Shown here piece after piece: positions 1 to 6,747 of a stretch of 9,943 nucleotides of DNA. Source of the DNA: JADKCL01 sp046050405 (lineage in GTDB: Bacteria; Bacteroidota; Bacteroidia; J057; JADKCL01); assembly GCA_046050405.1 (NCBI GenBank), contig JBJOPY010000097.1:1-9943 (forward strand), written 5' to 3'. The position numbers were made by a program, and so were the translations under genes. Numbering within the stretch: the stretch's first letter is position 1; the number at the start of each line of letters is the position of its first letter. The notes under the pieces were generated by a model that was given only the letters and a program-made list of their open reading frames with translations, made no database searches and had not been told where the DNA came from.

Positions 1-830
1 TCGGCCTGCGCACCACCGTCGAGGTCGCCAATACCCGCCACGTGGAAATGGCCCTGGATGCAGGCGTGGACATGCTCTGGATCGGGGCGCGTACCACTGT
101 CAATCCATTTACAGTGCAGGAAATAGCGGATGCATTGCGCGGGGTGAATCTCCCTGTACTGATCAAGAATCCAGTCAATCCCGACCTGGAACTATGGAAA
201 GGAGCCATTCAGCGCATCCTGCGTGCGGGCGTGGGCCAGGTGATGGCCTGCCACCGAGGTTTCAATGTCTATGGCAAGAGCCTTTTCCGCAACGAGCCCC
301 TCTGGGAAATCCCGATCGAGCTGAAGCGCACGATGCCTGAGATTCCCATCATCTGCGATCCAAGCCATATTTCTGGCAGACGGAAATACATCCCCGAGAT
401 TGCACGCAAGGCCCTCAATCTCGGCTACGACGGGCTCATGGTCGAGACGCATCCGAATCCAGACGCAGCATGGAGCGATGCCGCGCAACAGCTGACTCCC
501 ACCGCCTTCAAGGAGCTGCTTCGCCACCTCCGTTGGCGACGGTCTGCCTCGGATGATCCCAGCTACAAGGAGCAGGTCTCGATCCTCCGAAATGCGATCG
601 ACATCACCGATGCAGACCTCTTGCAGCTCCTGGCCGACCGCATGGAACTCAGCAAACGCATCGGTGCGCTCAAGCAGGAAAACAATATCGTCTTTTACCA
701 GCACAATCGCTGGAACGCCATCGTGGAGCAGGTTCAGCAGCATGCTGCGAAACTTCAGCTGGATCCGGATTTCGTCCTGAAGCTGTTTTCATTGATCCAC
801 CTGGAGTCGATCGACATCCAGGGGGAGTGA
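1..830 (+). CDS. Bifunctional DAHP synthase / AroQ chorismate mutase (5' partial)
   Basis: The frame is open from base 3 and the 5' end lies outside the window. The first part, to about base 540, is a class I DAHP synthase, which condenses phosphoenolpyruvate and erythrose-4-phosphate at the start of the shikimate pathway. Visible active-site motifs are IGART, IKNPVNPD, MACHRGF (with the expected metal-binding His), CDPSH, and MVETHPNPDAAWSDAAQQL, which carries the Glu and Asp ligands. The N-terminal metal Cys region is not in the window. After a short linker, about 90 residues form an AroQ-type all-helical chorismate mutase (chorismate to prephenate): LRNAIDITDADLLQLLADR, RIGALKQEN and a QHNRW segment give the expected Arg/Lys pattern. 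A synthase with a C-terminal mutase is typical of Bacteroidota. The fusion couples the first aromatic step to the branch point towards Phe and Tyr. It ends in TGA at 828-830, only 24 bases from the end of the convergent wbqC-like gene. Confidence 0.95.
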   Translation, partial: GLRTTVEVANTRHVEMALDAGVDMLWIGARTTVNPFTVQEIADALRGVNLPVLIKNPVNPDLELWKGAIQRILRAGVGQVMACHRGFNVYGKSLFRNEPLWEIPIELKRTMPEIPIICDPSHISGRRKYIPEIARKALNLGYDGLMVETHPNPDAAWSDAAQQLTPTAFKELLRHLRWRRSASDDPSYKEQVSILRNAIDITDADLLQLLADRMELSKRIGALKQENNIVFYQHNRWNAIVEQVQQHAAKLQLDPDFVLKLFSLIHLESIDIQGE

Positions 831-854
831 AACGCCACTTCCATTCCCTGCCGC

Positions 855-1484
855 CTAGCGTCGTTCATCCATCGCCCGGAGGCTCTCCCTCAGGATTCGC
901 TCCGTTTCCGGCCCCTTGTTGCACATCAGGTCAAGGATGGACAGATCCGGGGAGAATGCATCCCCGAAGACTTGCCGATAGGGCTTCGCTTGAAACCAGG
1001 GGGGCATTTGCCCGTCCACCTGGCCGAAACCCTTCCTGAAATCCGCTTCATAGCAGGATGAATCCAGGTATCTCTCGGAGACGGACCAAGTGATGGGCAG
1101 CTTCAGGGCGTCCCTCACCATGGTCAGAATCCCCAGATTGTATTCGAAGAGCGAGTCCCATGGCATCGCATAAAAGCTCTCGATCCGCGACTCGAAATAC
1201 TCAAAATAGGGAGAGGAGCGCAGTGCGGATTCGATGGACTTCCAGTGGTCGTGGCGCCAAGGTGCATCATGCGATATGCAGCGCTGCCCCAATGGAGTGC
1301 GATCCGGAGCCTTGCGGACGGGAATGCTGAGCTTCAGCACTTTGTCCGGGGTCTTGATCTCCATCCGATTGAAGAAGTGCTGCTTTCGGTAGTGTTCCCA
1401 CTTTTCCAGAACGATCCTCTCCGCCTGCAAGGCAGCGGCAAACCATGAAACCGGCGGAAAATAAAAAACCGGGAAAATTTTCAC
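855..1484 (-). CDS. WbqC-family protein
   Basis: This encodes about 209 residues beginning MKIFPVFYFPPVSWFAA. The family is typified by WbqC, found in O-antigen and surface-polysaccharide loci; its biochemical role is not established. Family hallmarks seen are the N-terminal FPPVSWFAAALQAE segment, then WEHYRKQHFFNRMEI, LSIPV, and a later segment with SLFEYNLGIL and SERYLD. I chose the GTG at 1484-1482 because homologues start right at this first beta strand. The open frame continues upstream with a TTG at 1532 and codons that resemble nothing in the family. The bases just before the GTG (CAGAAG) lie too close to be a normal ribosome site, so the start is tentative. The gene converges on the DAHP synthase fusion and diverges from the GWxTD gene, so it is probably transcribed alone. 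The family call is fairly sure and the function unknown. Confidence 0.85.
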   Translation of the reverse strand: MKIFPVFYFPPVSWFAAALQAERIVLEKWEHYRKQHFFNRMEIKTPDKVLKLSIPVRKAPDRTPLGQRCISHDAPWRHDHWKSIESALRSSPYFEYFESRIESFYAMPWDSLFEYNLGILTMVRDALKLPITWSVSERYLDSSCYEADFRKGFGQVDGQMPPWFQAKPYRQVFGDAFSPDLSILDLMCNKGPETERILRESLRAMDERR

Positions 1485-1626
1485 CTTCTGTATATTTTTA
1501 CTCTTGAAATGAAGCTGTGAGGCAGATGCCAACCAGCATAAAATTAGGAAAATGCAGATCGGATCGGCGATTCAATCACCAAAAACCATTCAGAAAAACA
1601 CCTTTCACCCACATCGGAGACGCAAC
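1485..1626. promoter_or_regulatory. Divergent intergenic region between wbqC-like and GWxTD genes
   Basis: These 142 bases must hold the starts of transcription for both divergent genes. The stretch is locally AT-rich (TATATTTTTA at 1491-1500 and TAAAAT at 1539-1544). I could not find a convincing paired promoter for either strand: the TTGAAA at 1504-1509 is about 29 bases from TAAAAT, too far for a sigma-70 pair. A Shine-Dalgarno-like GGAGA at 1616-1620 serves the GWxTD gene. The regulatory role is inferred from gene orientation only. Confidence 0.4.
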
Positions 1627-3072
1627 ATGAAGAATCGATTGACCTGTTGCCTGCTGCTGCCAGTGGCAATGCTCCTCGGCCTTCCAGCCACCGAAGCCAA
1701 GGAGCTGATGTACTATGTCGATGTTTGCAACTTCTATGACAACGCTGGCAAACCCTATTGCGAGGTGTACCTGGATGTGGATGCGGGATCAGTCACGTAC
1801 ACAAAGTCTGAAGGAGGCGGCATGCAAGCCGGGATCCAAGTGCGGCTGGTGGTACGCAAAAAAGATGCTGCCGGGACCGATGAGAATCCCTTCGACAAAA
1901 GCTACGACGTATGGAGCCCGGCCGTCCCCGACTCCACCGCCGCCAATACGCGGTTCGGAATCATGGATATCCGAAGGATCAGCCTGGAACCTGGGGACTA
2001 TGAATTCACAGGCTACCTGAAGGACAAGCTGATGACGGATGCCCATCAGCACCAGTTCGTGTTTGATGTCAGCCTCAAGGCCCAGCCAACGGAGCACATT
2101 TCGATGAGCGGCATCGAGTTCGTGCAATCTGTAAAACCATCCACAGCGACCCTGGCCAACAGCAAGCTCGGTCATGACATCCTGCCGCTGGTGACCAATG
2201 CCACCTACCAGGACATGGACTCCCTGCATTTCTATCTCGAGACCTACAACAGTCATCTGGAGTCGGAAGGATTGTATTTTGTAACGGCATTCATTTCCCT
2301 GGCGAACAGCACTTCCAAGCTCAAGAACCTCAGCCGCACCCTGCGCCAAACCTCCCGGCCGCTCGACCTGGTGTATTCGGGATTCAGCATCCAGAATCTG
2401 CCCACCCAGACCTATTACCTGAACATCGAGGTGTACAACAGGGATCAAAAGCTCATCGCCAGCATGATGAAGAAATTTTTTGTCATCAACACGAAGCTGC
2501 GGATCGAATCGGGATTGAGCGCGGGGGCGTTTGACGAACTCTTCAAGCTTTCGGAGGAGCAGCTGAGCTACTACCTACGCACATTGTACTACATCAGCAC
2601 CAATACCGAGCGGGACTTTGCAAATGCACTAAAGACCACGGACGAGAAGAAGAACTACTTCCTCAATTTCTGGGAAAGCCGAAAAGGCAGCAACGACGAC
2701 CCCGTCAAGCCGTGGGCCGAATACAAGGCCCGCGTGGACTACGCGAACCGGCATTTCAAGGCTTCCCACCTGGAGGGGTGGCGTACCGACCGCGGACGGG
2801 TGTTGCTGACCTATGGCACACCCAATGACATCGAGCGGAATCCGAGCAGCAATAGCAGGCATCCCCATGAAATATGGCGTTACAACAAGATCAAAACTCA
2901 GCCCAACGTGCGGTTCGTCTTCTACAACCCGAATGAAGCGACGGCAGACTATGTGCTCCTCCACAGCGATCTTCGCGGCGAGGTGAACAACCCACGTTAC
3001 GACTTCGTGCTCTTGCGTACCAATGATGACGCGAACCTAGACCATGACAACCTGGACGACGGAATCCGCTGA
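1627..3072 (+). CDS. GWxTD domain-containing secreted protein
   Basis: This encodes 481 residues. The N terminus (MKNRL, then a hydrophobic stretch to about residue 18, then ATEAKE) looks like a Sec signal peptide cleaved near residue 24, so the protein is probably periplasmic or surface-exposed. There is no lipobox. Residues about 25-300 are rich in beta strands and resemble Ig-like sandwiches. Residues about 315-465 form the GWxTD domain: FWESR, then YANRHF, the signature GWRTD at 384-388, DRGRVLLTYGTPNDIE, HEIWRY and FVFYNP. GWxTD proteins are common in FCB bacteria and Acidobacteria, and their function is unknown. I chose ATG 1627 over the in-frame ATG 1552 because it is preceded by GGAGA six bases upstream and directly precedes the signal peptide. 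The gene ends 63 bases before the acyltransferase on the same strand, so they may share a transcript. Confidence 0.88.
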   Translation: MKNRLTCCLLLPVAMLLGLPATEAKELMYYVDVCNFYDNAGKPYCEVYLDVDAGSVTYTKSEGGGMQAGIQVRLVVRKKDAAGTDENPFDKSYDVWSPAVPDSTAANTRFGIMDIRRISLEPGDYEFTGYLKDKLMTDAHQHQFVFDVSLKAQPTEHISMSGIEFVQSVKPSTATLANSKLGHDILPLVTNATYQDMDSLHFYLETYNSHLESEGLYFVTAFISLANSTSKLKNLSRTLRQTSRPLDLVYSGFSIQNLPTQTYYLNIEVYNRDQKLIASMMKKFFVINTKLRIESGLSAGAFDELFKLSEEQLSYYLRTLYYISTNTERDFANALKTTDEKKNYFLNFWESRKGSNDDPVKPWAEYKARVDYANRHFKASHLEGWRTDRGRVLLTYGTPNDIERNPSSNSRHPHEIWRYNKIKTQPNVRFVFYNPNEATADYVLLHSDLRGEVNNPRYDFVLLRTNDDANLDHDNLDDGIR

Positions 3073-3135
3073 CCATGCACCCATTCGGCTGCCAATCGCA
3101 CCATCCCCTGATCTGAACGTAGAGACGACCACTGC

Positions 3136-4065
3136 TTGAAAACCCCGGTCACATACCTTCCTGTCAAAGGTATCCTATATCTATGGGGCTTGCTTCCAAT
3201 GCCGCTACTCCATTGGCAGAGTTCAGTGCTCGCGTGGATCATATACCGCGTCATCGGTTACCGCCGCGCTGTCGTCTTCGACAACCTAAGGCGTGCATTC
3301 CCCGAAAAGACTGACCTGGAAATCCAAACGATTGCCCGGGAATTCTACCTGAACCTCACAGATGTGATTGTGGAGACGGTCAAACTGATGAGCATCTCTG
3401 GGTCTGAACTGAAGCGGCGCGTCCGGCATTTGAACCCAGAAGTCGTCCCGGAGATGGTCTCACATGGGCGCGGCGGAATTGCCGTCTTTGCGCATTATGC
3501 GAACTGGGAATGGCTGGGTGCAGGCATGGGTCTGCAGCTCCCGTTTCCGACCTTCGGAGTCTATAAGGCGCAGAGTTCCCGGCTCTTCGACCGCCTCCTG
3601 CTCCACATCCGCTGCCGCCTGGGAAATGGGATGATCCCCATGGAGCAAACCTATCGGGCTAGCATCACCCGGCTCCAGAATCCTTGCTACATAGCGTTTC
3701 TGGGGGACCAGGTTCCCAATCCGCAACCCAAATTGTACTTTACGCCCATTTTGGGACGGCCTGCGGCAGTCCAACTCGGCATCGCGACTATTTGCCTCAA
3801 GCTGAATGTGCCGCTTTATTATTTTGACATGCGCAGGGTGGGAAGGGGCTTTTACCATGTGACATTGCTGAAGATCCCGCACGAGGACTTGCTCCCATTT
3901 TCCAAGGAAAGCTGCCATACCCTGACCGACCGGCACGTCCAGGTACTCGAAACCATCTTGAAACAGGAACCAGCAAACTGGCTGTGGTCACATCGCCGCT
4001 GGAAACGACAACCTCAGCCCGACTCCATCCTATCCAGAATACTGGATGGCGACTCTCAAACCTGA
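3136..4065 (+). CDS. LpxL/HtrB-like lipid A (lauroyl) acyltransferase
   Basis: This encodes 309 residues of the lysophospholipid/lipid A acyltransferase family, which adds secondary acyl chains to lipid A or related lipids at the inner membrane. The first 45 residues contain a hydrophobic membrane anchor, followed by the typical VVFDNLRRAFPEK motif. The catalytic HX4E box is HYANWE (His120, Glu125), and the later FLGDQVPNPQP segment (about 188-198) matches the conserved DQ-P substrate-binding region. Its length is normal for the family (about 290-320). The only reasonable start is TTG at 3136: the frame is closed by TGA at 3109-3111, no ATG or GTG lies between, and the next Met (residue 22) would remove the anchor. 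No strong ribosome site is visible. The fatty acid and exact acceptor cannot be told from sequence. Confidence 0.87.
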   Translation: MKTPVTYLPVKGILYLWGLLPMPLLHWQSSVLAWIIYRVIGYRRAVVFDNLRRAFPEKTDLEIQTIAREFYLNLTDVIVETVKLMSISGSELKRRVRHLNPEVVPEMVSHGRGGIAVFAHYANWEWLGAGMGLQLPFPTFGVYKAQSSRLFDRLLLHIRCRLGNGMIPMEQTYRASITRLQNPCYIAFLGDQVPNPQPKLYFTPILGRPAAVQLGIATICLKLNVPLYYFDMRRVGRGFYHVTLLKIPHEDLLPFSKESCHTLTDRHVQVLETILKQEPANWLWSHRRWKRQPQPDSILSRILDGDSQT

Positions 4066-4098
4066 AAAGCAACGGATTCCCACAGTGATCAAATTCAC

Positions 4099-4106
4099 TA
4101 TCTTTG
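4099..4106 (+). promoter_or_regulatory. Possible Bacteroidota -7 box (TAnnTTTG) before ybaB
   Basis: TATCTTTG exactly matches the Bacteroidota -7 consensus TAnnTTTG and lies 56 bases before the ybaB ATG in a 97-base gap. No TTG is found at the expected -33 distance, so only half the promoter is supported. An 8-base match of this degeneracy also arises often by chance. Confidence 0.22.
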
Positions 4107-4162
4107 GGCTTCAATCATAAGGTTCTTCCTGAATTATCCATCAACTTCTAATAACTGTTGCG

Positions 4163-4495
4163 ATGAATCCCCTTGACTTGATGAGCAAACTGAAGGAAAT
4201 GCAGTCGGAGATGGATCGTGCGTATCACCGGCTGGATGACATCACCATCACGGCCGAATCAGGTGGCGGGTTGGTGGTCGTCACTGCAAACGCAAATCAT
4301 AAGGTGCTCAAGATCACTGTGGATGCCGATATCATGGATCGGGGTGACAAGGAGATCATGGAAGATCTGATCATAGCGGCGGTCAACAAGGCCATCAAAG
4401 CCGCGGAGGAGGTGGCGCGTGAGGAAATCAATCGGGTCAGCCATCAGTACATGCCCAGAATCCCTGGAATTGATCTCTCGAAACTTGTCCACTGA
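4163..4495 (+). CDS. ybaB: YbaB/EbfC family nucleoid-associated protein
   Basis: This encodes 110 residues, the usual family length. YbaB/EbfC proteins are small dimeric DNA-binding proteins that coat the nucleoid. Visible are the N-terminal helix MSKLKEMQSEMDRAYHRL, the Gly-rich strand AESGGGLVVVTANANHKV, the LKITVDADIMDRGDKEIMEDLI segment, and the long helix VNKAIKAAEEVAREEINRV. The C-terminal tail PRIPGIDLSKLVH is a common Bacteroidota ending. In many bacteria ybaB follows dnaX and precedes recR; here it precedes a glycosyltransferase instead. Its TGA (4493-4495) touches the Shine-Dalgarno sequence of that gene, so translation of the two is probably coupled. ATG 4163 gives the standard N terminus. 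Confidence 0.93.
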   Translation: MNPLDLMSKLKEMQSEMDRAYHRLDDITITAESGGGLVVVTANANHKVLKITVDADIMDRGDKEIMEDLIIAAVNKAIKAAEEVAREEINRVSHQYMPRIPGIDLSKLVH

Positions 4496-4499
4496 GGAG
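4495..4499 (+). promoter_or_regulatory. Ribosome binding site of the glycosyltransferase gene
   Basis: AGGAG sits four bases before the ATG at 4504, and its first A is also the last base of the ybaB stop codon. This fixes the start of the glycosyltransferase and suggests translational coupling between the two genes. Confidence 0.75.
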
Positions 4500-4503
4500 C
4501 CGA

Positions 4504-5538
4504 ATGCATCCCGCCGTCACGGTTGTCATCTTGAACTGGAATGGAAAGGGCTTTCTAGAACAATTCCTTCCGTCCGTGATGTCCACCACCTACCCGAATT
4601 TCAAGGTGCTGGTGGTGGACAACGGTTCACTGGATGACAGCACTGATTTTGTCAAGACACATTACCCAGCCATCAACCTTCTGCCGCTGGACAAAAACCA
4701 TGGATTCACTACAGGCAACAACAAGGCGCTTCCTTACATCGATACACCCTATTTCGTCCTGCTGAACAATGATGTAGAGGTAGCGCCCGGATGGCTTGAA
4801 CCGCTAGTGGAAATGATGGAGCAAGACCCACAGGTCGCCGCTGTACAACCCAAGTTGCTTTCCTGGCAGCAGCGGGACCATTTCGAGTATGCAGGTGCTG
4901 CCGGCGGCTACATCGATGTCTTGGGGTACCCCTTTACGAGAGGCCGCATGTTTGACAGCAATGAAAAGGATAGCGGACAATACAATGTGCCGCATGCCCT
5001 CTTATGGACGACCGGTGCATGCATGCTGGTCAGGAAGCTGGTGACCGACCGCATCGGCCTTTTTGAGGACAGATTCTTCGCACACATGGAGGAAATCGAT
5101 TTCTGCTGGCGGGCGCAGAACTTCGGATACAAGATCATGTACCAACCCATGTCGGTCGCGTGGCACCTCGGGGGCGGAACCCTGCCCAAAAGCAGCCCGC
5201 GAAAGACCTACCTCAATGCCCATAACAGTATCGCCACGATGCTCAAGAATTTCCCCGCCCGCCAAGTATGGTACAAGTTCATCTTCAGGCTGTGCCTTGA
5301 CGGGGTCTGGGCCATGCAATCAATGCTTCATGGCGATTTCAAAACCGTATGGGCGATATTGAAGGCCCATTGCTCGATCTACTGGTCTTTTGGTTTCTGG
5401 ATGAAAGCCCGAAGACGCGCCTATCGGGAACTCAATGCCGTTCCACGTCCTCGATCGGGATACTATCCCAGAAGCGTGGTGTGGCAGTACTTCGTGAAGG
5501 GCATTCGGAAGTTCTCGGATCTCCCGGGAATCGACTGA
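4504..5538 (+). CDS. Family 2 glycosyltransferase (WbbL/rhamnosyltransferase-like)
   Basis: This encodes 344 residues. It is a GT-A fold glycosyltransferase that would transfer a sugar from a nucleotide-sugar donor to a surface polysaccharide or lipid-linked acceptor on the cytoplasmic face. Motifs in order are VTVVILNWNG at the N terminus, VVDNGSLDDS (37-46) for nucleotide binding, NHGFTTGNN, LLNNDVEV with NND at 88-90 as the DXD-equivalent metal site, TTGACMLVRK (169-178), and FFAHMEEIDFCWR (191-203), the usual catalytic-base region. His221 follows in SVAWHLGG. The C-terminal 100 residues contain Trp- and Phe-rich stretches that may sit on the membrane. Sugar and linkage cannot be predicted. 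It is coupled to ybaB, and the acyltransferase upstream fits an envelope role. Confidence 0.92.
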   Translation: MHPAVTVVILNWNGKGFLEQFLPSVMSTTYPNFKVLVVDNGSLDDSTDFVKTHYPAINLLPLDKNHGFTTGNNKALPYIDTPYFVLLNNDVEVAPGWLEPLVEMMEQDPQVAAVQPKLLSWQQRDHFEYAGAAGGYIDVLGYPFTRGRMFDSNEKDSGQYNVPHALLWTTGACMLVRKLVTDRIGLFEDRFFAHMEEIDFCWRAQNFGYKIMYQPMSVAWHLGGGTLPKSSPRKTYLNAHNSIATMLKNFPARQVWYKFIFRLCLDGVWAMQSMLHGDFKTVWAILKAHCSIYWSFGFWMKARRRAYRELNAVPRPRSGYYPRSVVWQYFVKGIRKFSDLPGID

Positions 5539-5576
5539 TCCATCTGGAAAACATCGCGAATGGCACACAAAAAATT

Positions 5577-5606
5577 TTGCCAGGTCCAGACAATCTATTA
5601 TCTTGG
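5577..5606 (+). promoter_or_regulatory. Candidate Bacteroidota-type promoter for the DUF4231 gene
   Basis: TTG at 5577-5579, preceded by a T-run, is followed after 19 bases by TATCTTGG at 5599-5606. The second box matches TAnnTTTG with one mismatch. A -33 TTG about 19-20 bases before TAnnTTTG is the established Bacteroidota promoter layout. The implied transcript start is near 5613, giving a leader of about 26 bases to the ATG at 5639. This also argues against the in-frame TTG start at 5603, which would lie inside the promoter. Confidence 0.42.
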
Positions 5607-5638
5607 TGGAAAATTTCAGTACCACCAAAACCGCCCTT

Positions 5639-6313
5639 ATGCAAAGCATCACTATTGACCAGTACCTGGAAGATCGCGTAGAGGATCAGCTGTCCTATTA
5701 CAACAAGGCCGCTTCCAAGGCTAAGAAAAGATTTCAACGTCTCAAGGTTGTAGAGGTAGTATTGGCATCCTTCGTACCTTTTTTGTCGGCCCTGATCAAT
5801 GAGGACAATGCTGGCACCTTGAAAGTCATAGTCGGCTTGGTCGGGGTGGGAATCACCCTTCTCAGCGGCGTTCTGCTGGTGTACAAGTTTCAGGAGGACT
5901 GGGTGAACTACCGCTCGACAGCTGAAGCCTTGACCGCGGAAAAGTTCAAATTCCTGGCTCGAACTGGCCCTTACCAAGGGTCAGATGCATCCAGTATCTT
6001 CATCGAAAAGGTCGAGCGGATCCTCGGGGATGAGAGTCAGAAATGGCAGACCTACGCGATGGAAAAAAAGGAGGATGAAGTCATTCGTGAACAGATGGAC
6101 CGAGTCAATACGATCACCACTTATACGTACGTCCCCCGCAACGATTCGTCCAGTGAGCCTGAAGATGACACGAATGAGGGCCCTTCCCAGCACGAGAGTG
6201 AGGAGGACGAAGATGATGTACCCGAAATGTCCGAATCAGATCGCAAGGTTTACAACAGTCTGCTGGCAAGGTTAGCCGAGATGGAGGGCGAAGAACGCAA
6301 GAAAAAAGGATAA
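5639..6313 (+). CDS. DUF4231/SLATT-type two-helix membrane protein with acidic tail
   Basis: This encodes 224 residues. The N-terminal 140 residues match the DUF4231 (SLATT-like) pattern: a helix with DQLSYYNKAASKAKKRFQ (17-34), two membrane helices (about 37-53 and 61-82) joined by a short loop, then KFQEDWVNYRSTAEALTAEKFKFL (83-106), a typical DUF4231 helix, and a final helix to about residue 140. SLATT proteins are proposed pore-forming effectors, often linked to nucleotide-sensing conflict systems; others have no known partner. Residues 141-224 are an added tail with an intensely acidic part (about 172-201, with runs such as ESEEDEDD) followed by a charged helix ending KKKG. No sensor, nucleotidyltransferase or SLOG gene lies beside it, so a defence role is speculative. 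ATG 5639 is preferred to TTG 5603, which overlaps a candidate promoter. Confidence 0.78.
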   Translation: MQSITIDQYLEDRVEDQLSYYNKAASKAKKRFQRLKVVEVVLASFVPFLSALINEDNAGTLKVIVGLVGVGITLLSGVLLVYKFQEDWVNYRSTAEALTAEKFKFLARTGPYQGSDASSIFIEKVERILGDESQKWQTYAMEKKEDEVIREQMDRVNTITTYTYVPRNDSSSEPEDDTNEGPSQHESEEDEDDVPEMSESDRKVYNSLLARLAEMEGEERKKKG

Positions 6314-6358
6314 TCCTGTTCGCCGTCTTTCCCTGCATCTGTGCTGAAACTTTGCGCA

Positions 6359-6376
6359 GCCTCTCTAGTCAGAGGC
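6359..6376 (+). terminator. Possible hairpin terminator after the DUF4231 gene
   Basis: A perfect 6-base stem GCCTCT/AGAGGC with a 6-base loop lies 46 bases after the DUF4231 stop codon. No T-run follows on the + strand, so it is not a classical Rho-independent terminator. It could be a weak terminator or an mRNA 3' end stabiliser. Confidence 0.3.
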
Positions 6377-6705
6377 GGTTGAGTGGGCAGGATCGTGTAG
6401 AAGTTCCAGTTGGAAGGATGGCAATCCTTGCATTCTACTGAAAGGGGCTTTCACTCTCATTGAAGGTTTGCTTCGAGCTGCGCGAAGGATCATGGTTGTC
6501 GCCACTTTAACAATAGGCTGTGTTTCGGCTATTGGATGTCTTTAAAGCTTCCCGAAACATGAATATGGGTATTTCCGGACTCTGTTAAGCGGTCTTGTAG
6601 CGCGGGATTATGGATGACGCTCTCTGGGATGTCCGTCCGATCTAGGCAAGGGCGCTTTTTGCGCACAATTGCAGGCTCCTGCTTCTACTCTCGTCATGTC
6701 TGCCT

Positions 6706-6728
6706 TGAAGATAAAAATCCTATCTTCA
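6706..6728 (+). repeat. 7-base inverted repeat in the fhs leader
   Basis: TGAAGAT (6706-6712) and ATCTTCA (6722-6728) are perfect inverted copies separated by nine bases, ending 19 bases before the fhs ATG. The spacer is AT-rich. It could be an operator for a dimeric repressor or a leader hairpin next to the purine-rich ribosome site at 6733-6743. The function is inferred only from symmetry and position. Confidence 0.4.
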
Positions 6729-6747
6729 CCCACAGAAGAGAAGAAAA

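Larger units (their letters stand above)
6314..6747. other. 434-base gene-free region upstream of fhs
   Basis: I find no plausible gene here on either strand. The region contains several short inverted repeats: GCCTCT/AGAGGC at 6359-6376, TGAAAG/CTTTCA at 6439-6453, CTTCG/CGAAG at 6471-6487, CAATAG/CTATTG at 6511-6534, and TGAAGAT/ATCTTCA at 6706-6728. It is long for a leader in this window, where other same-strand gaps are mostly 60-220 bases. It must contain the fhs promoter; a TTAACA at 6507-6512 is a possible -35 box but no good -10 follows. It does not match the tetrahydrofolate riboswitch as far as I can recall that consensus. Confidence 0.5.

Noticed and set aside
1552..1626. 25-residue N-terminal extension of the GWxTD protein from ATG 1552
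   Set aside because: It would bury the signal peptide behind a basic, proline-containing stretch, and ATG 1627 has a well-placed GGAGA.
1789..2448. Open frame of 219 codons on the minus strand
   Set aside because: It is antisense to the GWxTD gene, matches no family I know, and the + strand frame has a signal peptide and a named domain.
5432..5977. Open frame of 181 codons on the minus strand
   Set aside because: It spans the end of the glycosyltransferase gene, the gap and the start of the DUF4231 gene on the opposite strand, with no family resemblance.
6652..6664. GCGC-TTTTT-GCGC hairpin
   Set aside because: The stem is only 4 bases, the T-run is in the loop and not after it, and it does not follow a gene, so it is not a terminator.
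6314..6747. Tetrahydrofolate riboswitch before fhs
   Set aside because: The position is attractive, but I cannot match the conserved core or pseudoknot arrangement of that riboswitch.
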